DNA from: Bradyrhizobium canariense
GTDB lineage: Bacteria; Pseudomonadota; Alphaproteobacteria; Rhizobiales; Xanthobacteraceae
Length of the DNA: 64,000 bases
Assembly: GCF_018130465.1 (NCBI RefSeq)
Contig: NZ_JAFCKJ010000007.1
Span: forward strand, 298,213-362,212
Reading direction: 5' to 3'
Each line of letters begins with the position of its first letter. Within the stretch, counting starts at the first letter, position 1. Made by a program: the position numbers and the translations under genes. A model generated the notes under the pieces. The model saw only the letters and a list, made by a program, of their open reading frames with translations, ran no database searches and was not told where the DNA came from. Shown piece by piece: positions 1 to 9,499 of the stretch.

Positions 1-54
1 GCGCTATCGTGCCGGCCAGCAGCGCGGCTCCGACCAGAAATTCACGACGCTTCA
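1..54 (-). CDS. N-terminus of an exported protein (cut by window edge)
   Basis: Reading the minus strand from the ATG at 52-54 gives MKRREFLVGAALLAGTIA before the window ends. A basic start followed by an Ala/Leu/Gly-rich stretch is a signal peptide. In rhizobia this kind of start (MKRREFL) is common on ABC-type substrate-binding proteins, but only 18 residues are visible, so the function is not determined. It lies downstream of the nitroreductase gene on the same strand, 64 nt after its stop codon. Confidence 0.5.
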
Positions 55-118
55 TCCGGGCTTCCTCCCTCGCAGGGATCAAAGCCGCAAGACGTCGAAA
101 GCGTCAACACGCCTTCGA

Positions 119-682
119 TTAAAATCGCGTCACGATTTCAGAAAGGACCGGTCGCGGACGGTCTTCGCTCGGTTTGATTGGCTTGCCGATATGGACGAAG
201 CCAGCGAGTTTCTCGTCCGGCTTGAGGCCGAGGCCATCCAGAACGTCGCGATCGAACGAGAACCAGCCGGTCAGCCAGCAGGCGCCGTAGCCGAGCGCGG
301 TCGCGGCCGTGACGATGTTCATGACGCTGGCGCCAGCCGACAATTCCTGCTCGAAGGCCGGCACCTTCGGATGCGGCTTGGTGAAGCTGACGATGCCGAT
401 CACCAGCGGCGCATCCGTGAGGCGTTTGCGCTCGGTCTCGACATCGGCCGCCGGCGCGCCGGGATTCTTCCGGGCAAACACCTTCGCGATCACCTCGCCG
501 GCGCGCTGGCGCGCATCGCCCTCGAAGATGATGAAGCGCCAGGGCGCAAGCTTGCCATGGTCGGGCACGCGTGCCCCGATGGTGAGGATGGTCTCGAGCT
601 CGGCCGGGGAGGGGCCGGGCCCGGACATCTCGCGCGGCTTGACCGAGCGGCGGGTCTTCAGGAGTTCGATGGCGTCGGGCAC
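119..682 (-). CDS. YdjA-like nitroreductase family FMN oxidoreductase
   Basis: 187-residue protein. The N-terminal block (LLKTRRSVKPREM, then RVPDHGKLAPWRF) is the FMN-binding start of small nitroreductases, closest in my memory to YdjA. Later SAGASVMNIVTAATALGYGACWLTGW forms the central helix and the dimer/FMN pocket, and GFVHIGKP is near the end. Such enzymes use NAD(P)H to reduce nitro compounds, quinones or unsaturated substrates; the physiological substrate is unknown. I chose the GTG at 680-682 as start because GAGGAAACTGCA lies just upstream; an in-frame ATG at 745 would add 21 unconserved residues. It follows thrS on the same strand after about 90 nt. Confidence 0.85.
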   Translation of the reverse strand: MPDAIELLKTRRSVKPREMSGPGPSPAELETILTIGARVPDHGKLAPWRFIIFEGDARQRAGEVIAKVFARKNPGAPAADVETERKRLTDAPLVIGIVSFTKPHPKVPAFEQELSAGASVMNIVTAATALGYGACWLTGWFSFDRDVLDGLGLKPDEKLAGFVHIGKPIKPSEDRPRPVLSEIVTRF

Positions 683-775
683 TGCAGTTTCCTCTTCGGC
701 TGGTCGTCGGGCCTGCAGTCCCCACATAGGAATGCACGCCCGCAACCGAAAGCGAGTTTAGACCGATTTCAGAAG

Positions 776-2857
776 TCAGGCCGCGTCGCGCGCCCGCCTG
801 ACGTCGGGCGGGGTGGCCTCCTCGACCAGCGCCGCGAGCGCCTCCACCGTCGTCATCACGTTCTGCCCGTCGCTGCCGAGCCGGCGGACCGAGACCGACT
901 GCGTCTCGGCCTCTTTCTTGCCGACCACGAGCAGTGCCGGAATCTTGGCCAGCGAATGCTCGCGGACCTTGTAGTTGATCTTTTCGTTGCGCAGGTCGAT
1001 CTCGGCCCGAAGTCCCGTACGCCGGACCTGCTCCAGCACCTGCTTGGCGTATTCGTCGGCCTCCGAGGTGATGGTGGTGACCACCACCTGCACCGGCGAC
1101 AGCCAGAGCGGGAAGTTGCCGGCATAGTGCTCGATCAGGATGCCGATGAAGCGCTCCATCGAACCGCAGATCGCGCGGTGCACCATCACCGGCGGCTTCT
1201 TGCTGCTGTCGTGGTCGATGTAGAACGCACCGAACCGTTCCGGCAGGTTGAAGTCGACCTGGGTGGTGCCACACTGCCAGTCGCGGCCGATGGCGTCGCG
1301 CAGCACATATTCGAACTTAGGCCCGTAGAAGGCGCCTTCGCCCGGGTTGATCTCGGTCTTGATGTGATTGTTCTGCGACTGGATCTCGCGCAGCACCGTC
1401 GCCATCACGCGCTCGGCGTGATCCCACATCGCGTCGGTGCCGACGCGTTTCTCCGGCCGGGTCGACAGCTTCACGGTGAGATCGCCGGTGAAGCCGAAAT
1501 CGGCATAGGTCGACAGGATCAGCTCGTTGATCTTCAGGCACTCGTCGGCAAGCTGATCCTCCATGCAGAAGATGTGCGCGTCGTCCTGGGTGAAGCCGCG
1601 CACGCGCATCAATCCGTGCATCGCGCCGGACGGCTCGTACCGGTGCACCACGCCGAACTCGGCGAGCCGCAGCGGCAGGTCGCGGTAGCTCTTCAGGCCA
1701 TGCTTGAAGATCTGCACGTGGCCCGGGCAGTTCATCGGCTTCAGCGCGAACCAGCGCTTGTCCTCGGCCTCGTCGCCGGCCGACTGCGCCGCGAACATGT
1801 TCTCGCGGTACCAGCCCCAATGGCCGGAGGTCTCCCACAGCGACTTGTCGAGGATCTGCGGGGCGTTGACCTCGCTGTAGTCGCCGGTCAGCCGCCGCCG
1901 CATATAGGCGATCAGCTGCTGGAAGATGGTCCAGCCCTTGGCGTGCCAGAACACGACGCCCGGACCTTCCTCCTGGAAGTGGAAGAGGTCGAGCTCGCGC
2001 CCGAGCTTGCGATGGTCGCGCTTTTCCGCTTCCTCGATCTGCTTCAGATAAGCGTCGAGGTCCTCCTGCTTGGCGAACGCCGTGCCGTAGATGCGGGTCA
2101 GCATCGGGTTGTTGCTGTCGCCGCGCCAATAGGCGCCCGCCACCTTCATCAGCTTGAAGGCGTTGCCGACCTTGCCGGTCGAGGTCATGTGCGGGCCGCG
2201 GCAGAGATCGAACCAGTCGCCCTGGTAATAGATCTTGATCGGCTCGTTGCCGGGAATGGCGTCGACCAGCTCGACCTTGAACGCCTCGCCCTTGTCGCGG
2301 AACACCTGTTTGGTCTTTTCGCGATCCCAAACCTCCTTCGTAAAAGGTTTGTCGCGCGCGATGAGCTCGCGCATCTTTTTCTCGATCGCGGCAAAGTCTT
2401 CCGGCGTGAACGGCTCGTTGCGGAAGAAATCGTAATAGAAGCCGTTCTCGATCACGGGGCCGATGGTGACCTGGGTGCCCGGCCACAGCGTCTGCACGGC
2501 TTCGGCGAGCACGTGGGCGCAGTCATGGCGGATCAGCTCGACCGCGCGCGGATCGTCGCGGTTGATCAGCTCGATCTTGGCATCGGCTTCGATGGGATCG
2601 TCGAGGTCGGAGACCACGCCATCGAGCGCCATCGCGACCGTACGCTTGGCCAGCGACGGCGAGATGCCCTTGGCGATCTCGAGGCCGGTGATGCTCTTGG
2701 CGTATTCGCGCCGGGCGCCGTCCGGGAAGGTGAGAGTGATTTTTTCCGGTGGGGTCACCGGCCTCAGATTGCTGAGGCTGTACTGGAAGCCGGATTCGGA
2801 CTTGGGCTGCTCGGACTTGGATTGGTCCTTGGATTGGTCCTTGGGCTGGTCGGTCAT
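776..2857 (-). CDS. thrS: Threonyl-tRNA synthetase
   Basis: 693 residues, somewhat longer than the E. coli enzyme (642) because of a Lys/Ser/Gln-rich N-terminal extension (about residues 1-25). Domains in order: TGS domain ([13 protein letters not shown]), the editing/second-additional domain with [10 protein letters not shown], then the class II catalytic core with the Zn-binding cysteine in MNCPGH, motif 2 [21 protein letters not shown] (split here only for description), and a C-terminal anticodon-binding domain ending in VRRARDAA. It charges tRNA-Thr and hydrolyses Ser-tRNA-Thr in the cytoplasm. Start at the ATG 2855-2857 is supported by CAGGAGACATGCA. No T-box or other attenuator is evident in the short leader. 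Confidence 0.98.
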   Translation of the reverse strand: MTDQPKDQSKDQSKSEQPKSESGFQYSLSNLRPVTPPEKITLTFPDGARREYAKSITGLEIAKGISPSLAKRTVAMALDGVVSDLDDPIEADAKIELINRDDPRAVELIRHDCAHVLAEAVQTLWPGTQVTIGPVIENGFYYDFFRNEPFTPEDFAAIEKKMRELIARDKPFTKEVWDREKTKQVFRDKGEAFKVELVDAIPGNEPIKIYYQGDWFDLCRGPHMTSTGKVGNAFKLMKVAGAYWRGDSNNPMLTRIYGTAFAKQEDLDAYLKQIEEAEKRDHRKLGRELDLFHFQEEGPGVVFWHAKGWTIFQQLIAYMRRRLTGDYSEVNAPQILDKSLWETSGHWGWYRENMFAAQSAGDEAEDKRWFALKPMNCPGHVQIFKHGLKSYRDLPLRLAEFGVVHRYEPSGAMHGLMRVRGFTQDDAHIFCMEDQLADECLKINELILSTYADFGFTGDLTVKLSTRPEKRVGTDAMWDHAERVMATVLREIQSQNNHIKTEINPGEGAFYGPKFEYVLRDAIGRDWQCGTTQVDFNLPERFGAFYIDHDSSKKPPVMVHRAICGSMERFIGILIEHYAGNFPLWLSPVQVVVTTITSEADEYAKQVLEQVRRTGLRAEIDLRNEKINYKVREHSLAKIPALLVVGKKEAETQSVSVRRLGSDGQNVMTTVEALAALVEEATPPDVRRARDAA

Positions 2858-3043
2858 TGCATGTCTCCTGAGGCTCACTCCTGCGAACGAGCGCAGGTAA
2901 GCGGGAACGAGCGATATATCAGGCGATTCGGCCTGCGCAATCCGGCATTTCCAAGAAAGTGGCGCGCAAAAGCCGGGGCGCCCCACGAACTATTCCGGGC
3001 AACGCCCTTTAACTGGTCGCAGGTCTGCTCTACATGCGTTTGC

Positions 3044-4216
3044 ATGGAAAATGCACGTGCCGGCCGTTTCGCGCCAACCGCCCTGATGCTCGGCAATCTC
3101 GTCACCGGCTGCTCGGTATTGGCCCCGGCGGGCATGCTGCCGGAATTGGCGACGGGGCTCGACGTCAGCATCCATGCGGCCGCGCTCCTGATCACCTTCG
3201 GCGCCATCATCCTGTGCATAGGCTCGCCGCTGACGGCCTGGCTCACCAGCCGGATCGAGCGCCGGACGCTGCTCACCACGACGCTGGCGGTGCTCGCTTT
3301 TGGCAATCTCGCCTCCGCCTTTGCGCCCGACTATGCAAGCCTCCTCGTCATCCGCCTGGTGATGCTCGCGGTCGGCGCGCTCTACACGCCGCAGGCCGCC
3401 GGCACGGCGGCGTTGATCGTGCCGGTGGAGCGCCGCGGCAGCACGATTGCCTACATCTTTCTCGGCTGGTCGCTGGCTGCCGCCGTCGGCCTGCCGCTGA
3501 TCACCTTCATCGCCAGCCGTTACGGCTGGCGCGCGGCCTATGGCGAGATCGGCGCGCTCGGCTGCCTCAGCTTCCTGCTGTTGCTGATGCGGCTGCCGGC
3601 GGGATTGAAGGGCACGCGGGTGGATCTGAAAACCTGGAGCGCCGTCGGTCGCAACAGAACGATCCTGCTGCTGCTTGCGATCACGATGTTGCAGATGTCC
3701 GGGCAGTTCGCGGTGTTCACCTTCATGGGCCCGCTGCTCAAGAAGCTGACCGGCGCAGGGCCCGATGCGATCGGCATGGTGTTCGCTCTCTATGGCGTCT
3801 GCGGCTTCCTCGGCGTTGTCATCGCGACCCGCATCGTCGACACCTCGGGACCCTATCGCACCTCGCTATTGTTCACCTGCCTGCTGCTTGCAGGACTCAC
3901 GGGCTGGGCGCTCGGCGCCGGCACGCTCGTGTTGATGGCGGGTGCGGTCGTGATCTGGGGCCTCGGCTTTGCCTCGACCAATTCGATGCAGCAGGTGCGG
4001 CTAGTCTCGGCCGCACCGTCGCTGGCATCGGCGACCGTCGCACTCAACACCTCCGTCCTCTATATCGGCCAGGCTGTCGGCTCTGCCGTCGGCGGACTGC
4101 TGTTCGCCCACGAGCTCCTGCATACGCTCGGCTTCGTCGCGGTCGGTTTCGTCGTGCTGGCGCTGATCCTGGTGGTCCTGACCCGGCCCCGGCCGGCAGC
4201 TGCCGCCCCGGCCTGA
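3044..4216 (+). CDS. MFS transporter, arabinose-efflux/DHA1 type
   Basis: 390-residue membrane protein with about 12 hydrophobic segments and MFS signatures: LTSRIERRTLL after the second segment (motif A-like), and VERRGSTIAYIFLGWSLAAAVGLPL (motif C-like region with Gly/Pro). The overall layout resembles the AraJ/YdhP drug-proton antiporter group, so export of a small molecule is likely, substrate unknown. The ATG at 3044 gives MENARAGRFAPTALMLGN. It is divergent from thrS, with 186 nt between the starts. The same frame is open far upstream through the thrS antisense strand, but that part is a GC shadow. Confidence 0.85.
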   Translation: MENARAGRFAPTALMLGNLVTGCSVLAPAGMLPELATGLDVSIHAAALLITFGAIILCIGSPLTAWLTSRIERRTLLTTTLAVLAFGNLASAFAPDYASLLVIRLVMLAVGALYTPQAAGTAALIVPVERRGSTIAYIFLGWSLAAAVGLPLITFIASRYGWRAAYGEIGALGCLSFLLLLMRLPAGLKGTRVDLKTWSAVGRNRTILLLLAITMLQMSGQFAVFTFMGPLLKKLTGAGPDAIGMVFALYGVCGFLGVVIATRIVDTSGPYRTSLLFTCLLLAGLTGWALGAGTLVLMAGAVVIWGLGFASTNSMQQVRLVSAAPSLASATVALNTSVLYIGQAVGSAVGGLLFAHELLHTLGFVAVGFVVLALILVVLTRPRPAAAAPA

Positions 4217-4308
4217 ACGGAAGCGTTTTCGTGTGCGCAAGGTGCTTGGCAAACCGCGCGCCGGGGCGCTAGAAGGCCGGTCATGGGGACCAAAGAGAGT
4301 TGACTGAG

Positions 4309-4698
4309 ATGAGGATGATTCTGGCGGTTGCCGCGGTGCTCTATTCAGCCTCCGCTTTCGCGCAAGCCGACAAGCCACCAATGGTCGGGGACAAGCCGTT
4401 GGTGCAGGTCAAGCCCAAGGGTACCAAGGCGGGGACCAAGGAGGCTGCGGCCAAGCCGGCTGCGGCGCCGAAGGGCAAGCCGCAATCGATCGCAGCGCGG
4501 CTCCAGGCCTGCCTCGACCTCGATGACGGCACCAAGGACCGGCTCAATTGCTACGACGCCGTGATCGCGCCGACGCCGAAGCCGAAGCCGGCGAAGGCCA
4601 AGGGCTACGCCGATTGCCGTTTCTTCAAGGAAGAGGACGAGCGGCTGACCTGCTTCAACGGCTTTGCCGAGAGCATTCCGAAGCTGCCCAAAACCTGA
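4309..4698 (+). CDS. Secreted Cys-motif protein of unknown function
   Basis: 129-residue protein with a clear signal peptide (MRMILAVAAVLYSASAFA, cleavage before QADK), a Lys/Ala/Pro-rich linker (residues about 20-60), and a C-terminal part with paired cysteine motifs: ACLDLDDGTKDRLNCYDAVI and, 40 residues on, DCRFFKEEDERLTCFNGF. The pattern C-x(8-12)-RL-x-C-[YF]-[DN] repeated twice is like that in small periplasmic proteins such as the T6SS-associated VasI/TagO group, so disulfide-stabilised helices are likely; this is a resemblance, not an assignment. Start at ATG 4309, with GAGAGTTGACTGAG upstream; a TTG at 4300 is also in frame. Confidence 0.7.
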   Translation: MRMILAVAAVLYSASAFAQADKPPMVGDKPLVQVKPKGTKAGTKEAAAKPAAAPKGKPQSIAARLQACLDLDDGTKDRLNCYDAVIAPTPKPKPAKAKGYADCRFFKEEDERLTCFNGFAESIPKLPKT

Positions 4699-4728
4699 GG
4701 CAGATAGCAAGGTCTGGGAGCCGGACGG

Positions 4729-5055
4729 TCAGTCGCTGATCCGGCTCAGCACGGCCCTGAAGGCAACGCCCGGCAGTTGCAGTGCGGTGCCTTCGAATTC
4801 CGCGGTGTCGCCATCCTCCCGGCCGGCGAGCGTCAGCGTGATCCGGTCGACGCCGAACAGCGCCTTGAAGGACGGGTCGTCATTGTGGCGCTCGGTCGAG
4901 ATCTTGACCTTGATCCTGTCGCCTTCGCCCGTGTAGGTGCCGATGAACGCGAAAGCGGAATTGCCGCCGCGCATCTTGCCCTCCGTCACGTAGACGACGC
5001 CGCAGCCCGCGCCGTGAACCGTGTGGAAGTCGACCTTGTAGAGTCCCTGACGCAC
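4729..5055 (-). CDS. GrlR-like family protein
   Basis: 108-residue protein beginning MRQGLYKVDFHTVHGAG and containing GVVYVTEGKMRGGNSAFAFIGTY and RITLTLAGR. This is the pattern of the GrlR family (the negative regulator of the enteropathogenic E. coli LEE type III secretion genes, a lipocalin-like beta-barrel), of which many members exist in alphaproteobacteria without the GrlA partner. No GrlA-like or type III secretion gene is seen in this window, so a small-ligand-binding or scavenging role is as likely as regulation. Convergent with the preceding secreted-protein gene, 30 nt apart. Confidence 0.75.
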   Translation of the reverse strand: MRQGLYKVDFHTVHGAGCGVVYVTEGKMRGGNSAFAFIGTYTGEGDRIKVKISTERHNDDPSFKALFGVDRITLTLAGREDGDTAEFEGTALQLPGVAFRAVLSRISD

Positions 5056-5227
5056 TGCCTGTCCCCGCAGAATTCCAAATGCAACTTGGCCGGCAAACTA
5101 TGATTGTTGCCAGCGGAAGCAATCCGGTCGGCCCCGGAGACATCGGCCATCAACATCACATTTTGATCAAGGCCTGAGAGAATTGGAGGCCGCGCAGCCA
5201 AATACCGACCGGCGCAATATCGCGAGC

Positions 5228-6610
5228 TTACCGGCTCGATGCGGACGGATTGGTGGAGGCCACGCGCGTGAGCGCGAGTGATGGCGTCGCCGACATCTTC
5301 ACCAGCACGTCCTTGAGCGGATCCCGCGTCCACGCTCGGGTCACATAGTCGCGATGGGTGATGCCGTCCCCGGTTTCGACGAACACCACGCTGCCCGGAC
5401 GCAAGGGGCCGTCCATGTCTTCGGAGACGGTGATGCCTTTCTGCCGCAGCGTGCTCATCAGCTCGCGGTCGCGCCGCGCGGTGTAGCGGGTGTAGGAGCT
5501 GACGAAGAAGCCGGAGCGGTGGCTCTCGATCCATGAGGCGAACTTGTCCATTTCGCCGTAGACGGCGTCGAGCAGCACGACGCCGCGGACACGGTCGCTG
5601 ATGCCGCCGACCTCGAGGCTCCAGGCCGTCGGCAGGAAGCCGCCGCTGTAGCCGACGATCACGATCGGCATGTTGGCGAAGGCGCGGGCGCTGTTGGGAT
5701 CGCCGGTGAGCCGGGCGAGATGGTTCGCGGACTCTTCCAGGAAGCGCTTGAGGCCGCCGGCCTGCCAGAACTTGCCGGCGCTGGAATCGGCGGCGTCTAC
5801 CGCCATTTGCGGCGCAAGCAGGATGGCGTTGGCGCCGGAATCGGTGACCTGCTGCGGCACCAGCTGTCGGTCGCGCACGTCGCGCTCGAGCGTTGCGCCA
5901 TTGCCGTGGAAGAACACCACGATCACGCCTGGCTTACGCACGTCGAAATGTTCGGGCACGTGCATCAGGACGCGGTTATCGCTGTAGGTCTCGTCCTGCC
6001 AGAACACGCGCCCGGAATAGCTGCGGTGGCCGCGACGGTCGCCCTTGGAGATGTTGAGGAACGGCGCGTCGGAGGCGGGGTTGTTGCCGAAATAGGGGAA
6101 GGCTGACGACTTCATGCTGACGAGCGTCGTCAGGTCCTCGCGCGCCGGCCGCTGGTAGGGGGCCTGCGGCGCGAGCGAAGCGACCCTGTAGGGCGCCTGC
6201 TCCGGCTGTGGCTGCTGCTGCACGGCGCGCTTGGGTGAGAAGTCCGACATCTGCCGTTGCAGAAAACCCTCGCTCGCGGATGGGAAGCGCTCCCTGAACT
6301 GGGGGGCCGGGAAGCGATCCTCGAAGGTGTCGCTGCTTGCGACTTGCTGGTTCGTCTTCGCAACGACCTGGACGTTGGTCTGGACGTTGGCCTGCGAGTT
6401 CGCCGCGAGCGCTGCCGGATTGGGCGCCTTGCCGCATTGAACCAGCGTCAGCGACAACGGCACCAAGGCTGAGATCAGAGCGATCCGAAGCGCACGACCG
6501 CGCGCGCCGGACGTCGTCCGGTCGGCACGAATGTGAGCTCTCAGTTTCGGAACGGCCCCGACCATCCACTCATGACCCCAAGTCATGACCACAAGTCCAT
6601 CGGCAATCAT
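5228..6610 (-). CDS. Alpha/beta-hydrolase-fold exported protein
   Basis: Up to 460 residues. The N-terminus has one hydrophobic segment (RIALISALVPLSLTLV) ending in QCG, so it is an inner-membrane anchor or an atypical lipobox (Gln at -1 is unusual). A Gln/Asn/Pro-rich low-complexity linker follows to about residue 150. The C-terminal half has an alpha/beta-hydrolase core: VIVVFFHGNGATLE (oxyanion-hole strand), MPIVIVGYSGGFLP (nucleophile elbow G-Y-S-G-G, Ser nucleophile) and GDGITHRDYV near the end, which can supply the His. Probably a periplasmic esterase/hydrolase; substrate unknown. Start is uncertain: ATGs at 6610, 6586 and 6565 are in frame and none has a strong ribosome site; MVGAVPKLRAHIR (6565) is the most natural signal-anchor start. 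Confidence 0.75.
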   Translation of the reverse strand: MIADGLVVMTWGHEWMVGAVPKLRAHIRADRTTSGARGRALRIALISALVPLSLTLVQCGKAPNPAALAANSQANVQTNVQVVAKTNQQVASSDTFEDRFPAPQFRERFPSASEGFLQRQMSDFSPKRAVQQQPQPEQAPYRVASLAPQAPYQRPAREDLTTLVSMKSSAFPYFGNNPASDAPFLNISKGDRRGHRSYSGRVFWQDETYSDNRVLMHVPEHFDVRKPGVIVVFFHGNGATLERDVRDRQLVPQQVTDSGANAILLAPQMAVDAADSSAGKFWQAGGLKRFLEESANHLARLTGDPNSARAFANMPIVIVGYSGGFLPTAWSLEVGGISDRVRGVVLLDAVYGEMDKFASWIESHRSGFFVSSYTRYTARRDRELMSTLRQKGITVSEDMDGPLRPGSVVFVETGDGITHRDYVTRAWTRDPLKDVLVKMSATPSLALTRVASTNPSASSR

Positions 6611-6893
6611 TAGGCAATTGAGCCGATGGGCGTTTAGGTGACGTTAAGTGTCCGGAGAAACTTCCCCACATCCGGAACGCTCGAAAGGACCACGCAATCG
6701 TGTCGTGATTGTGGGGAAGGGAAACGGGATATCCCGGTGTTTGCGCGGGTTTATCGCCCCGGACCGTGCATTACTGGTGTCCAAGTACCGATCTGTCCTG
6801 CCTCATTTAGCCCTTGTTAACCCTGCTTGAATTGACTGGACCAAACTGCACGATGCTTCCCAGGAGGCGTGACGCCTGAGGTTGAGGAACCCG
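6611..6893. other. Divergent intergenic region, no gene seen
   Basis: 283 nt between the divergent hydrolase and permease genes. It holds an inverted repeat CAATC-N6-GATTG near 6696-6711 and AT-richer sequence just before the permease (CATTTAGCCCTTGTTAACCC, 6804-6823), which may include promoters. No open frame in it looks coding. Confidence 0.4.
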
Positions 6894-8261
6894 ATGACGG
6901 CATCAGATGCGGGTACTACGCCCTGGACCGGCCGGCTGACCGGAAGCGGGTCGGGGGTCACCGTTCTGGTCGCAACCGCCATCGTGGTTGCCGACATGAT
7001 CGGGGTCGGCGTCTTCACCAGCCTCGGCTTCCAGGTCAAGGACATCCCCTCGGGCTTCTCGATCCTGTTGCTGTGGACCGTCGGCGGCATCGTCGCTCTG
7101 TGCGGGGTGTTCTCCTACAGCGAACTCGGTGCGATGTTTCCGCGCTCGAGCGGCGAGTACAATTTCCTCGGCCGCGCCTATCATCCCGCCTTCGGCTTTC
7201 TCGCCGGCTGGGTGTCGGCGACGGTTGGCTTTGCAGCACCCGTCGCGCTCGCCGCGATGGCCTTCGGTGAATACGCCAAATCGGTCGTCCCCGATCTGCC
7301 GCCGATCCCGCTTGCCATCGCCGTGGTGTGGCTGGTCTCGCTCGTGCAGTTGACCGGCGTCAGGCACTCCTCGACGTTCCAGTTGATCTCGACCATCCTG
7401 AAGGTCGTGCTGATCGTTGCCTTCCTGGTTGCCGGGTTCGTCGTCGGCGTGCCGCAGCCGATCGCCTTCACGCCGCAGGCGGGCGATCTCGCGCATATCG
7501 TCAGCGCGCCTTTCGCGATCGGGCTCGTATTCGTGATGTATTCGTTCTCGGGCTGGAATGCCGCAACCTACATCATCGGCGAGATGAACATGCCGCAGCG
7601 GGACCTGCCGCGTGCGCTGCTCGCGGGCACGCTGATCGTGCTCGTGCTGTACGTCGCGCTGAATGCGGTGTTTCTCTATTCCACGCCGGTCGGCGCGCTC
7701 GCGGGTCAGCTCGACGTCGCCAGCGTCGCCGGCAGCGCGATCTTCGGCAGTCTCGGCGGCCGGATCGTCGGCGCGATGATCTGTTTCGGCCTGATCTCCT
7801 CGATCAGCGCGATGATGTGGATCGGCCCGCGCGTGATGATGACGATGGGGGAGGATATTCCGGCGCTGCGCGTGTTCTCGCGGAGATCGGTGCGCGGCGC
7901 GCCGGCCTATGCCATCCTGTTTCAGCTCGCCGTCGCCAATCTGCTGCTGTTCACGCGCAGCTTCGAGGCGGTGCTCGACTTCATCCAGTTCGCGCTGCTG
8001 TTCTGCTCGTTCTTCACGGTCGCCGGCGTCATCAAGCTGCGTATCACCGATCCCGATTTGCCGCGGCCCTATCGCGCCTGGGGATACCCGTTCACGCCGC
8101 TCGTTTTCCTGCTCGTGACCGCGTTCATGATGTACTATTTGTTGACCGAGCGGCCCGTGCAGTCGCTGTCGGGGATGCTCGTCATGCTCTCGGGTCTGTT
8201 GATTTATGCTGTTTTCCGCAGGCGGCCGGTCGCTGCTGGCACTTCATCACATCGCGAATAG
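6894..8261 (+). CDS. APC-superfamily amino-acid permease
   Basis: 455 residues with about 12 membrane segments. The first segment contains VVADMIGVGVFTSLG, the glycine-rich unwound substrate site (G-[IV]-G-x-F) typical of APC/LAT-type amino-acid permeases; later GVFSYSELGAMFPRSSGEYNFL is the family's conserved ELG-xx-P-xx-GG-like block, and RPYRAWGYPFTPL is the conserved C-terminal loop. It moves amino acids or related amines across the inner membrane. Start at ATG 6894 with GAGGAACCCG before it; an upstream TTG at 6882 lacks such a site. The next gene starts 2 nt after its stop, so the two are co-transcribed. Confidence 0.9.
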   Translation: MTASDAGTTPWTGRLTGSGSGVTVLVATAIVVADMIGVGVFTSLGFQVKDIPSGFSILLLWTVGGIVALCGVFSYSELGAMFPRSSGEYNFLGRAYHPAFGFLAGWVSATVGFAAPVALAAMAFGEYAKSVVPDLPPIPLAIAVVWLVSLVQLTGVRHSSTFQLISTILKVVLIVAFLVAGFVVGVPQPIAFTPQAGDLAHIVSAPFAIGLVFVMYSFSGWNAATYIIGEMNMPQRDLPRALLAGTLIVLVLYVALNAVFLYSTPVGALAGQLDVASVAGSAIFGSLGGRIVGAMICFGLISSISAMMWIGPRVMMTMGEDIPALRVFSRRSVRGAPAYAILFQLAVANLLLFTRSFEAVLDFIQFALLFCSFFTVAGVIKLRITDPDLPRPYRAWGYPFTPLVFLLVTAFMMYYLLTERPVQSLSGMLVMLSGLLIYAVFRRRPVAAGTSSHRE

Positions 8262-8263
8262 AC

Positions 8264-9478
8264 ATGTTTCGACCCATGAGAATTGCGGCCGTCGCTCTCG
8301 CCTTGCTGGCTGCGGCCGTCTCGTCGGCACGTGCCGCCGACGCAACCTTCGACGACACCGCGCGCTTCCTCGCGGGCATGCAACCTTCGGCGGATTCGCC
8401 GCTGGTGCCGCTCACGAAGGACCCGGGCTGGCAGCGTCACGCGAGGTTCTTCGACGGCGCCTTCGCCCAGCTCGAGCAGCGCCAGCTATCGAAGATCCGC
8501 AACTGGGCCGACGTCAATCTGGCGGCGCCCAGGCCGACCATGTTTTACTTGTTCAGCGGCCCCGACTTCCTCTACGCCAACGCCTTCTATTCCAAGGCCA
8601 GCACTTACGTGCTCGGCGCGCTGGAGCCGGTCGGTGCGGTGCCCGACCTGACCCGGCTGTCGCGCGGTTCGGTCGGCGCCGCGCTCTATAATGTCGAGCG
8701 CTCGCTCGGCTCGATCCTGAGTTTTTCCTTCTTCATCACCAAGCAAATGAAGGTCGACCTGCACGCCAACCAGGTCAACGGCACCTTGCCGATCCTCTAT
8801 GTCTTCCTCGTCCGCTCCGGCAAGACCATCCGCAATGTCGAGATGGTTGCGCTCGACGACAAGGGCGGGATGCATGTCGGCAACGATAATCCAGGACCGA
8901 ACGCGACGCGCGGCGCCCGCATCACTTTCGCCGGCAGCGATGGGGAAGCGCGCACCTTGTATTATTTCTCGACCGATCTCTCCAATTCCGGGGCGCGCGC
9001 GGCAGGTTTCCTGAAGTTCTGCGAGACGCTCGGCCCTGGCAACAGCCTGATCAAGAGTGCGTCCTATCTGCTGCACTCCGGCAACTTCACCGTCGCGCGC
9101 GACTGGTTGCTCGCCAACAGCGCGACCATCGTCCAGGACGATTCCGGCATTCCGCTTTCGAACTACAACGCGCGGCAATGGCGGTTCTTCCCGTTCGGCC
9201 GCTATCTCGGTCCGATCGGCGAATTCCCCGGCCGCTACCAGGAACGCTACGCCGCGTTGTTCACGCGCGCCCAGCCGATCGATTTCGGGGTCGGCTATCG
9301 CTGGCGGATGCACGAGTCGAACTTGCTGTTGTCGGTGAGGGTGCCGGGAAGCGAGACGGCGCCGGGCGCGGAGACCACCTCATCCGCCGAGCCATCGCCA
9401 AAACCGCCGCGTCCGAAGCGGCCACGTCCGCCCGAGCCGGTCCCGCCGCCGCCCGGGCGCTTTTTCTGGTCCCGCTAA
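8264..9478 (+). CDS. Secreted protein of unknown function, Pro-rich tail
   Basis: 404 residues: signal peptide MFRPMRIAAVALALLAAAVSSARA, a globular part of about 330 residues without a motif I can name, and a C-terminal Pro/Arg/Lys-rich tail (KPPRPKRPRPPEPVPPPPGR). The segments MFYLFSGPDFLYANAFY and LYYFSTDLSNSG recur to my memory in a family of conserved exported proteins of proteobacteria and planctomycetes, with no known activity. It starts 2 nt after the permease stop, which suggests translational coupling and a shared operon, perhaps as a periplasmic partner, but that is inference. Confidence 0.8.
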   Translation: MFRPMRIAAVALALLAAAVSSARAADATFDDTARFLAGMQPSADSPLVPLTKDPGWQRHARFFDGAFAQLEQRQLSKIRNWADVNLAAPRPTMFYLFSGPDFLYANAFYSKASTYVLGALEPVGAVPDLTRLSRGSVGAALYNVERSLGSILSFSFFITKQMKVDLHANQVNGTLPILYVFLVRSGKTIRNVEMVALDDKGGMHVGNDNPGPNATRGARITFAGSDGEARTLYYFSTDLSNSGARAAGFLKFCETLGPGNSLIKSASYLLHSGNFTVARDWLLANSATIVQDDSGIPLSNYNARQWRFFPFGRYLGPIGEFPGRYQERYAALFTRAQPIDFGVGYRWRMHESNLLLSVRVPGSETAPGAETTSSAEPSPKPPRPKRPRPPEPVPPPPGRFFWSR

Positions 9479-9499
9479 GCCTGGTGCTAAGGCCCGGCG

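Noticed and set aside
191-3043. Very long plus-strand open frame antisense to the nitroreductase and thrS, continuous with the MFS gene
   Set aside because: It is Arg/His/Leu/Asp-rich without domains and mirrors the real minus-strand genes. High third-position GC keeps antisense frames open; only the part from 3044 is a protein.
2858-3043. Possible attenuator or T-box before thrS
   Set aside because: No T-box motif or tRNA-like leader can be seen, and such control is not typical for alphaproteobacteria.
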